From NCBI GenBank assembly GCA_963680875.1, contig OY804575.1, positions 108,899,005 through 108,963,004 of the forward strand: 64,000 bases of DNA. Direction: 5' to 3'. The translations under genes and the position numbers were made by a program. Positions 25,501 to 37,500 of the stretch are shown in pieces. The DNA is from Bathymodiolus brooksi. Taxonomy: Eukaryota; Mollusca; Bivalvia; Mytilida; Modiolidae. The first letter of the stretch is position 1, and each line of letters begins with the position of its first letter. Below the pieces are notes generated by a model. That model was not told the origin of the DNA. It ran no database searches and saw nothing but the letters and a program-made list of their open reading frames with translations.

Positions 25501-28500
25501 TTCTCCATACATGTGCTTTCTTCAAGTTCGGTAGGTATAGTATACGACCCCCTTTTTTCAGTATACATGTGCTTCAGGAGATTGTCATTATTAATTTAAA
25601 CTAAGGTTTACCTCTCAGCATCATTTGTCTGCAACTGACAATGTGTACATTTTCCTTTTTTTGTGAAATTCTGCTACATAAGTATCATATTGATAGTAAA
25701 CAGGTGTGTGTGTGTATCATTCTCGTATTTGTCAACAAACAAGCTTTTTGGCGATGGCGATTTCCAAATATGGGCATTGAAGGGATGGAGCTTCGCAAGA
25801 CTGACAAGTGCCAAAAATCATATATTACAATCGACGTATTCAAAATAATGATATATTCACAATCTGGATAGTCAATAAATATATATGTTAATCTTACTGT
25901 CACAAAACTAACAAGGAATAAGTGCATTAGATCTGCAGAAACACATTTTTCCTTCGGGCAGTTCATCCATGAAGAGTACGTTTCCATGGATGCAACGTCA
26001 TTACGTAAACTATTACAAAGGGGAGCAACTGTATGAAACAAACCGACGTGAAACAGCCTTAACACACCCTTGATGACCCCCACCTAGAAAATAGAAATTT
26101 AATTTGAAACAGACTAATCAAATCTGTAATACTGTTTAATGGCAGTAATGCAAGTACAAGTGTGACCTATAAAGTGTGTTGTTTATCTATTTTTGAGGTG
26201 CCATACAAATCTTCATATATGATAACACTGTGTAGCATTGTACCCCGGACATTGCGAGGAGCGAGTCCAATCAATTATCAAAATTAGCCTTTATTGACTC
26301 AAAATAGATATGGGACCAGTGGCAAATTTGTTCATTATACCAGTCCATTTCGGCATTTGACCACGTTTCGTTTTCGACTGGTACTTTTTATCTTGGAACC
26401 CAGGAACGAAAATAAAAGAACCAGGTACCAGTTCATCATTTGTATTTCTCCATCTTTTACATAACATCATTCGGAAGATAAAGGGAGATAATTTGGCTTA
26501 AAAATCGTGCAAAAGAAGAGAAATCGTGGAACAAAAAACCGAATATTATACACCGTTTAATGAACAACACAGTGACACGACTTGCCGGCAAGTAGATCTA
26601 TTTTAATATACCGAAATGGTAAAAATACCGACAACCGCGATTAATTAAATAGAAATTTGACAACAACCCCCAGACCCCCCACCTAGATAAACAAAAATCA
26701 ATGGCGTTCCGACCCTACCGGTTATTTTTTCCTGGAAAAGCCCTTAGCAATCAGTGCCTATCACCACTGTTGTGAGTTCGAATCTTGATCAGGGAAAGGT
26801 GTGCAACATTATGTGAGAAAGTTTGTCAGTGACTTGCGACAGGTCAGTGGTTTTCACCGGGTGCTCCGGTTTCCTTCACCAATAAAATTGACCGCCATAA
26901 TATAACTAAAATATTGTTGAAAGTGGCGTTAAACACCATAGCACCACCAACAACATTTTATATGAGATTTCCTCAAACGTGTATGCTTGCTTTTTACCTT
27001 ATAAAGATTTGCATATGATTGCAGAATTTTTGAAGGCGTTGTTGCCATTTTTCTCTTAGAATATTTCATGAATAAAGTCAAATAAATTTTGTTTGCCTTT
27101 TACAGATTGAAGATATTAACAATATTATGGGACAAGAAATGGGATTCCCTGAAATGTCTTTGGCATTCCGATCCAAATATAAAGTATGTATAGTGTTATT
27201 CCTAATTTGTGAAATTATAACATTATTTCACCTTATAAGTACTTCATTAGTAATGTAGTAAACTAAATAACAGTATTGGAATCAATATAAATAGTTTTTG
27301 AAAAAAAATCAGGAAATTAATTAAATATGTCCTCAGATCTTCATTTATGTAGCCCTCTGAATTCATAAAATGATGTATACGCTCTTTAGCTGTGGAACCA
27401 TAGCTCTTGTGGTTTTAGAATCGAGCCTAATTTTGCATAGTCTTACCTGGAAATTATGTGTCTGATTTTGGAGATTTTTGAACGGTATCAATGAAATTAT
27501 AGTATCCGAAAGTCCCCACCTCAGTTGGAGTCGGAATTCCTCAAATATACAAACAGGTGAAATCCGTATCTCTATGGTAAAAAAAACCATAAGAACTACG
27601 GTTCTGCAGTTATAAGTACCCTCTGGCTCTGATTGCACAAGTACAATGCCTTTCTAAAATTCTTGGAAATACACTTAAGGTATTAATATACTGAATACAT
27701 TGATACATCTAGGAAGCTTATTACATTAATGAGAACAAGCATAAATTATGATGTGAGTAAACCTTGACCAAGCAAAAATATATTTGAATTCCTACTTTGG
27801 TAAATTTCCTCGAAGACTTCAGCCGATTATTTGGTGCAAATGCAGATGATTCGTCACATTCAAGGACAAGGATGCTCATTTATTTATAAACTCTTCAGAC
27901 AAATGAACTTAATATGAACTAATTGAAGGAAAGTCATCTGTTGTATTGCCCTAAAACTATTCCTTGTTGATTAGTTGGTCCCATCCAAATTTACTGTTCT
28001 TTTAAAAGTTATATTTTTACTGATATCAAGAAAATTAAAAAATTTAACTTAAGATTTATATTTTAGGCCTTCCTGTTTATTTCCGAAAACAAGAAAATAG
28101 AGGGTTGTTGTATTGCAGAACCAGTCACACAGGTAATTTGATAGATTCAGAAATAACATCCCGGTTTAGATTGTGCTATGCAGCTACCACATCCAATTCA
28201 GGGCTCTACATTGCGACCAAAGCACTCACATTTGCGAGTTACTTTTGTAAAAATGCAAGTACAAATTCTATATTGATAGCCAGATGGCGAGTTGATATTT
28301 CCGGAAATTTTCATTCCGTCACCGATCATATTTTTCACTTTAAATTCCGACTTTGATTATCCGGTTTTTTAAATTGCACAATTGACTCACAAACGAAAGT
28401 TTTAAGTCACATACTTTTAACACTTGAAAGTTACCACAATGTGTAAAAACAAAACATTCTTCCATTTTTTTCTCGCAAAGAATAAACTGGTTGAATCAAC

Positions 28501-31500
28501 TGATCGTGAAGCTGGCCTGCCTGATGCAACATCGACGGAAGTATCAAGCCAAAATACTAATGAAGGTTCGGGTTCTAAAGCTGAAAAGCGTAAATTCCAA
28601 GATGTCTGGAAGTCAGAGTTTTTGTGGCTCATTATTTACGATTACAGTAGAGACGTTATATCTTGTGATGTTTGCCGAATAGCAGGACCAGATATTGCTG
28701 GCAAAACCGAATTTGTTACTGGAAAGAAAAAGTTTAAACGTGAAAGTCTTGTTTATCATAATAAAAGTCAGAAACATGAAAAATGTTTCAATATATGGTA
28801 TCGGCAAAAGACTATTCCTTAACTTATACTAGTACATTTTTAGCTCCAGTAAACCATCTTCAAGTTTAATACTTGAGCCTTTTGAAAAACAGTCAGAAAA
28901 AAAAATGAAATTGGACTTATAATAAAATTCCCTTTGTTGTTGCCAAAGAAATAAATACATATTGAAGTTATATAGTACGAATTAGTATCTTTATACTTTT
29001 GTTGGCAAGTAAAAAATATTTCCTTACTAGCCAGAGGCTAGTGGGAGCTGGTATGAATCGTAGAGCCCTGCAATGGTATAATTGAATGAATAAAACGGCC
29101 CATTATGTTACAGAGATTGTTGAAATGACAATAAGCTGAAATTTAAATTATTTGTTATCTAAACAGGTATAATAGATTTTTTAGAAAAAGTGGTCTAAGA
29201 ATAAAGTAATTCATTTTGTTTGGCCTTAATTAAGCATTTTTCAGATCATACATGAATAAGGGAAAAAAGTTTGGAATATGTATATTAGTATTTAGATAGG
29301 ATAATGAAAGAAAATGTTGCCTCCCCCTGACATCTAGGATATTAAAAAAAATATTTATGCATAACGAGGTGTACAACATTATGTGATAAAGTTTGTCAAT
29401 GACTTGTGACAGGTCGTTGGTTTTCTCCTGGTCCTGGGGTTTCCTCCACCAATAAAACTGACCCCCACGATATAACTGAAATATTGTTGAATGAAAGTGG
29501 CCTCAAACAAACAAAAACAATATAATTTTGTGACATCTATTAAGTTAAAAAGTTAAAGTATAATCAACCAGATATATAACTTTAGGGTTATAAGGTGATC
29601 CCAAACAGCCAGCCCTCCCAGTCAGACATACCTCAGCCTGGACATAGACCCTGGTATTGTCATTCTGAATCTGAACCAGCCACTGTAGGCATCAGTAGGA
29701 TCTGGGTGTATGGACAACAGAGAAGGAGAGGGATAGCTTCAAAGTTATTAGATGCTGTCAGGTAAAAATATAACACAAAACTAGAAGTATTAATGGTTGT
29801 GTTTTTGTAGTATTTAATATAAAGATATTTCTCAAACCTGTTGTGCATTTAGTAAGAAGGCATTTGGATGTAAATGAACACGAGAGACTATCCAATTTTA
29901 CACTTAGACACAAATTAATGCTTTTATTGATGTTGCCGTCAAAATATATAATTAATAGCAAGGACATAATCGTCATTCATTGCACGATTCGTCTCAATGT
30001 CTACCATAGCGAACTATTTTTGTCAAATTTATGAAAATGTCGATATCATGTTTATTGAAATCTATCGTATCCATTAAGTATTTTGAAAGTGATTTTCTCG
30101 AAAAGTCATAACTTTGATTAAAGAAACCAAGACGTGTAAACGTCCTTTGAAGATACTAAAATAAAATAAAATGGCGCGATCAACAGGAATTCGCAATCCA
30201 CTGAAGCTATTTTTAACCAAACGAACTTAGTTCTCATATTTTATATTTCATTTGTATGCAAAGGTTAGCCATTCAATTCGTTGAAATGCACTGCACGAGC
30301 ACGTATATAAGTTTTATTTTATACCTCCTGCAACAAAGTTGTAGAGGGGTATACTGGTTTCACCATGTCTGTCCATCCATCTGTAAACAAATCCTATGTC
30401 GTACGATAACTTTGAGTTGTGTTTCTTAGAATCTTTTAAAATTTTATCAGCTGTTTACTGGTGAAGAGAGTAGGATCCCTTTCTTTTTTGACGATTTTCA
30501 CTTTTGCCGTTCCAGAGTTATTGGACTTGATATGACGGAAAATAGGATTTTTACCCTATGTCATATGATAACTTGAGTAGTGTTTCTCAGAATGTTTTGA
30601 AATTTTATCAGCAGCTTACCGGTGAAGAGAGGAGGATCCCTTTCATTTTTGATGATTTTCACTTTTGCCGTTCCAGAGTTATTGGACTTGATATGACGGA
30701 AAATAGGATTTTTACCCTATGTCGTTTGATAACTTGAGTAGTGTTTCTCAGAATGTTTTGAAATTTTATCAGCAGCTTACCGGTGAAGAGAGGAGGATCC
30801 CTTTCATTTTTGACGATTTTCACTTTTGCCGTTCCAGAGTTATTGGACTTGATATGACGGAAAATAGGATTTTTACCCTATGTCATATGATAACTTGAGT
30901 AGTGTTTCTCAGAATGTTTTGAAATTTTATCAGCAGCTTACCGGTGAAGAGAGTAGGATCCCTTTCTTTTTTGACGATTTTCACTTTTGCCGTTCCAGAT
31001 TTATTGGACTTGATATGACGGAAAATAGGATTTTTACCCTATGTCGTATGATAACTTGAGTAGTGTTTCTCAGAATGTTTTGAAATTTTATCAGCAGCTT
31101 ACCGGTGAAGAGAGGAGGATCCCTTTCATTTTTGACGATTTTCACTTTTGCCGTTCCAGAGTTATTGGACTTGATATGACGGAAAATAGGATTTTTACCC
31201 TATGTCATATGATAACTTGAGTAGTGTTTCTCAGAATGTTTTGAAATTTTATCAGCAGCTTACCGGTGAAGAGAGGAGGATCCCTTTCATTTTTGATGAT
31301 TTTCACTTTTGCCGTTCCAGAGTTATTGGACTTGATATGACGGAAAATAGGATTTTTACCCTATGTCGTTTGATAACTTGAGTAGTGTTTCTCAGAATGT
31401 TTTGAAATTTTATCAGCAGCTTATCGGTGAAGAGAGGAGGGTCCCTTTCATTTTTGGTTGGAACAATCAGTAATGTTTTGGTTATGGAAATAGGTTGGAC

Positions 31501-34500
31501 AGATGAGGGGAGCGGGGGGTATATCTTAGTGAGCTGTGCTCACAGTAATGCTAGTTTTATATTGATCAGCATCCGGGTAACAATTGCGTTCTATTTATAG
31601 AACGATTTACAAACAGATGCTTGTCTGCAATTAAAAAAAATCACTACAGTATTTTTATTCCAATTGTTGCAATTTGATTATGAGGTCTGAGAAATAATTA
31701 TTTATTTTACAACTTGCTTCAGTTTTTGAAGTTTGTTCAATATTGATTTCCTACAAAAAAAATCTAGATAGAAGTTGGGCAAACTGGCAGAATTTTTTTT
31801 TCTGCTGAAGACTACACAAATATGAGTTATTACAATTGTTGTAGTATTAGACCAAAGCACAATAACATTTCAAAAAGGGTTGGGGAGGGGGTATTTACAA
31901 TTTGTGTGGTATTAGACCAAAGCACAGTAATATTTCAAAAGGGGGGGGGGGGGGTATTACAATTTGTGTGGTATTGTGATCAAAATAGTGGCAGTGTTAT
32001 GTTTTATCAGTTGGTTGTTAATTTGCAGGGTATGTTCCCATCCTAGGAGGTTTTCAATCTCCATTACTAACCAATAAGGCAACGTAACTGATTATAAGAT
32101 TAAGCTCATTATATTCTTGTTTATTCATAATTTAAAAGTAAAATCTGTTCCGCAAAAGTGACTAATGGTCTCAAAATCCTGGCTAAATCCCCGCATTGGC
32201 CAGCGAAAGTCTGGTACCCATGTGTGACATGAACAATTTTTATAAACCGACCAAAAACCAGTCGACCTTGATTTTATTTAACCAAGCACCACAAAATGTT
32301 GAAACGAAAATTGAGTTTCCCCGATCAGAGTTCCATCGCCAAATGGCTAATAAAAGAAAAGAAAGAAATTTTTGAAGCATTATCTGCTCCATTATTGGAT
32401 GATATAAAGTTATAAAAGTCACAGATTATTAATCTGTAAAGCAGAAAACTCAAAATTTGAAATATTTCACATTATCAACAGGCATTTGGAATGATGCAAT
32501 GATTTATCTTTAGGTATTTGGCATGAAGTAAAAACCCTGCTTTATTGCCCCTCGATTCACTGCCAAACTCGCGTATCGCCAAGAATTTCTGCAGTCCCGT
32601 TTTCCGTATGTAGTAATAACCCCGTTAAAATGCCAAACTCGCATACCGCCACGGTAATTGAAGATCAAACGGTCAATTTACTGTTATTTAAACCTCGATC
32701 ATAATGCCAATCAATAATGTCACACCTCAGTGATTTTAGAATGCCTGTCAATCAAGGTAAGTAAACAAGCAGTCAAGGGAAATAGATATCACTGTGAAAA
32801 CAGTTAATTGTTTTCTTTACAATAACATTTTACAACTCTGAACTGATAACTTTTCATTCTGAATAAAACTTAATAAATTTGTTTGTGTGTTCTTTCATTT
32901 GTGTTGAAAATGTCGACGCCTAAACGTAAAAGAAATTTGCTTGATTTTCGACAGAAAAGAGAAATTGTAGAAATTAAGAATCCATCGATATATTGGCAAA
33001 TGATGTGGTACCCCAAATGATGTCCTCCAGTGACCTCGACTTTCTGAACATTAATGAAGAAATAAGTGCAAGCCTTCCTTGTAATGGGTTATAATACACG
33101 TGAACATGTCGTGAATTATTTGATTGTGAATGCATGCGTAAAAACGACAGAAATGTTTATATGTGAATAGATTTTAATAACTTCCGGTTATAGAAATCAA
33201 ATTTACTTCCAAACCATACACTGACGGTGACACGCTTCTAAGTGTTGTATAAACATTTTTCAATTAAAGTATAACACCCTTGCTTCTATAAACATATTTT
33301 ATCACTTTTCTTTGTCTACTAAAATCGTAATTTTTTCATACCCAAAATTATTGTCATTTTCCGTACTGACCTTCATAAAATGAAGATTAACACCGAGTTA
33401 TGCTGCAAAAGATACGATTTTTTGACCAAAAAAACCCAAAGCTATCGTTATCAGAATGACAATATTCAAATCTATTCATATGGCCTTCTATGTGAAACAG
33501 TCTTAAGCATGTGCACTGTTTAGAAACAATAAACAACATGTGGTTCTTGGGCAAAAGAGAAACTGTCAACGCGTGGAAGAAAGCGGACTTTGACGGATTC
33601 AGAGAGAAAGATGAATAGAAGTGAAGTATCTTCCAAATGGAACAAATGCAGGATATATGTAGGGGATCAGTTGGACCATTGGAACGAACTCAAGGAAGTG
33701 CTACGCGTCCAAACTCGCACTGAATTTGCAAATATTTTGCTTGATAGGTAAGCCGAACATGTTTTTTCCTTCTTTTCTCAATCGTTTTTCATATTTTATG
33801 AATTTATGATGATGCCTATGATCATTTTCGGTAGATATTATTCAATATATGTAATCTTGCACCTGGCAAGCAAATTATTGTCAATGAATAGCATAAAACG
33901 GCCGTATTTGCGAGGTAAACAAACACAAATTTTAACATCCATGCTGCAGCATCCGGGCTACTGGCATAAAAATAGATTTGGCCTCGCTCAGGTCAGTGAA
34001 TAATTAATTAGTTTCCAGTAATGATGGTCAGCTTTTTTATATCGAAAAAACAACGTTTCGTAGCGTATTCGCCAATAATTCGGTGTTTAATCTTCATTTT
34101 ATGAAGGTCAGTACGGAAAACGACAATAATTTTGGTTATGAAAAAATTACGATTGTGGTAGACAATATCCCTTTAAACAATTAATGATCAATTATCCATA
34201 AGTTAACTGTACATTTGCCCCGGGGACAGGATTAATCTTGTGACACGACGACGAGTGAGAAAAAAAACTTTTGAAGATGCAATTCATTATATATTAGAAT
34301 GTTGTCTTTACAACGAAGCAAGAGAAGAATTGAAATTAAGACTAGTTTTTCTTAATGAACTTAAAATTGAAGTCCTACTTTTTGGCGATGACACCTTAAC
34401 TGAGATGCAGAATCTGCAAATTTTCAAATCTGTACAACTTTACATCAAACGAACAAAACGTTTTACCCATTTATGATCACAACACCCCACCCCCTCCCAA

Positions 34501-37500
34501 ATATATATTTGATTAATTAATCAATCAATCAATCAATTTCATCTCAGATACAAGTATGGTAAAACATGCTTATATTATATAATTTCATGCTTTTTGTTTT
34601 GTTTGTTGTTTTTTTTTGATTGTGTCTCGGTTTTTTTTTCATTTTTCAAAGAATTTATTTATAATGTTGTATATTGTATTTTACTATTGCTGACGCATGT
34701 ACTATTGTAGTTATTTATTATGTGGAGAGGACCCTGTAAATTGTTATAATTTGTGTCCAATCCAATTGTTATAATATTTAGCAATAAAATATGTTTAATC
34801 TAAATCTAAAAAAAACTTTATTGTTCTTTTTTTAGTTGTGATAAACAAAAATTGAAAATAAAATGCAGAGTAAATATTTGTAAGACGTAAAAACGAATTT
34901 AATATATATTAAAGGAAATTGCTAGTACACGTGCTAACAACGTAATTTCAGTAGATTTTTTTTCTTTTCAAATTCAATAAAATAAATTCTGCTAAATTTA
35001 CAAATGCCGAAATTTTCTACAACTGTCAAAATGAAACTTATATATTAGAATATATATTAAAATTTAAATTGTAAGTGATAATACTCATTTCCGGTAAAAT
35101 TGTCAAAATCAAACTGTCAGTCATTCCAAATTTAAAATCAAACTGTTGACTTTGGGTTTTCTGTCCTTACTCAGTTTATCGCCAAGCTCGTTATAACGCC
35201 AAAATCTGGCTGGACAGATGGTGGCGGTTTAACGAGGTTATACTGTAATTACATATCTGACAATAAGCTCAGAGCAATTTGAAATTGATGTAAAATTCCA
35301 AACAAATATACATTTTGAAAGGAAGGAGGCTAAAGTAAAACAAAAAATAAATATATGAAAAATAAGAATTTTAGGAAGTTAAAATATGTGTCAGGAAACC
35401 CCCAGAATGCAGGATTTTGCACCATTTACTCTACAGCTTCTCAGGGTCTTGGCGGCCCACAGACCCCCGGCCTACATTTTTCAGCCTCGCTTCGCTTGCT
35501 GTTCTCCACCTACTTTTACAGAATAGCCTCCTACTTTTGAAAGTGTTGAAAGCCCTGTGTAACTGTAATCAATTCTATGCAAAACGGAAGTCATTTTTAT
35601 TCGGAGAATACCGTCTTTTTGTTTCTATTAAACACACTGGTGCATAAAACGCACCCCCTTTCCCCAAAAAAAATCGGGGGGGAAATTCTAGTTCCTATCT
35701 ACAGAACGCAGGGAGATTCAGTAAAACGTTCACAGCAGAAATCCTTGTTCAAACGGCAAAATACTGCTTAGGGCTATTCCATTTAAATATACCTGGGAGG
35801 GGGAACACCACTTATTTCAGACCCCCCCCCACCACCACCAGAATTTACTTCTGAAAGTACCGCACTACCACCAGAAAAAAAAAATCATAAAAATGATTTC
35901 CTTTACAGATACACCCAGAGCTTTGCACTAATGATATACCAATATACGGCGTGTAAATCTCTCCCATAAACTGCATATAAATGTGCCTCTTGCATTTTAC
36001 TATAGCTAGCTATAATTTTATCATGAGTTTTATTCACACGGCAACTAAGATTGCCATCTCTAAGGGTAGATAACTCACTACTGTTTTGGGGGAAAATTCT
36101 GGCAAAATGGCGCGATCTCTTAAGACAACAAAACGGATATATCTTTTTATTTCTGTGAAAAGCCAGCGAGTTTAAGGCAAAGGGAAGTCAAGGTAAATAC
36201 CCCCCCTCCCAGGTAGACTTAAATGGAATAGTCCTTACCACAGATCAAGTATTTGTTAATCCATGTATTTTTGATAAATTTTAGACAGGGAAATGTTAAA
36301 TTAGTTTTGTTAAAAGAGTTTAAACCGATTATTCTAGATTTTGCAAGCGAAAATTAGCTGTTTTGTGAATGCAGGAAGTTTATTGCTAATGTTTAATTTG
36401 AAAACAAGTTCAAAACGGCAATGAAAATGATACAAATGGAGCAGTTGATATTTTTTTTTGTCGTTCTTCTCGCAAATTATGGTTGTTTTAAATAATAAAT
36501 ATGTAGATATGTTTAATCTTTAATCAGTAAATTCATCAAATAATGAACTGTTCATGTGATCAAAGATAGGAAAGCTTGGGTCAAGCTTGTAATAGGAAGT
36601 AATTACGATCGATTCAAATAAAGAGAAAACAATACAAAAGTAAAACATTAATTAAGACCTGATCAAAGAGATTATAATTTCTTTTGAAGTGTACTCATAT
36701 TGTAACAATGCTACAATATAGTATATAATATTGACAGGTGTCACAGTACATGTTCAATTATCTTTTCACACCTTGTTATACAATATACGGTCCTTGACCT
36801 TGTCAACTGCTGTAAAAATCGATAAATCAAACAAAGGTTCAATACCCAAACACATGTAATTTCACCGCAGGAAAAAAAGAAATTGCAAAAAGGTAAAATA
36901 TCACATGTCTGATTGCAAACATTTGACAGTTATTCCTGCATTTGTATGGACCATTAGTTCCGAACAACAACACCAATGCACAAGTATGAATATTGACAAG
37001 CATCGAGAATAAATACATATTTACAAGCCTTTCAAAAAGGCAATGAACAAGCAATAAATACAATTTTTATACTATTTTATTTTGAATAACACATACATAC
37101 ATTGTATATATAATGAACACAATTAATTGTTATTTGAACATGAATTCGTCGATCATTGGGAATATTGCCATCCGTGAACTCAAAGCTATGCTACCGGCAA
37201 CTCTCTTCGTGACCTGAAAAAAAAAGTGTCTGATACTTGCTCTTATGCATAAAACGCACCCCACCTACAAATTATCATTTTAAAGCATAAGATCGTGTTC
37301 TATACGTACTAAAAAAAACGGTACAAATTTTTGTAGTTTTCGTTAGTATCATCAAACCAAGATATGTAGCATACCACAAAAGGCATATATAACAGGAGAA
37401 TAAACTTATAAGTAACAATTTTGTAAAAATTAAGCTGTGCTGGTTTTCTTCAAAAATACTTGTGGGAAAAAACTCAGTAATGGCACTTTCTCCAATTGAT

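Larger units (their letters stand above)
32524..35248 (+). mobile_element. pogo/Tigger-type relic, later invaded
   Basis: Left end GTAAAAACCCTGCTTTATTG with GCCAAACTCGCGTATCGCC; right end GGCGTTATAACGAGCTTGGC-type in inverse, with GGTGGCGGTTTAACGAGG...ATACTGTAA. These imperfect TIRs (ACAGTATAACCTCGTTAAAC type) suit Tc1/pogo elements. The CENP-B-like start at 32910 supports pogo/Tigger. A long-TIR element (33306-34173) and a LINE tail (34213-34805) were inserted inside. Confidence 0.5.

Noticed and set aside
25685..26083. 132-codon minus-strand frame
   Set aside because: Low-complexity, Cys/Ile-rich translation with no recognisable motif in AT-rich intron DNA; likely chance.
30390..31458. CRISPR-like regular array
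   Set aside because: Units are contiguous 161-bp tandem repeats without spacers, in a eukaryotic intron.
36000..36014. TATAGCTAGCTATA flanked by ATTTTA on both sides
   Set aside because: Short, AT-rich, only a 6-bp repeat with loose borders; chance is likely.
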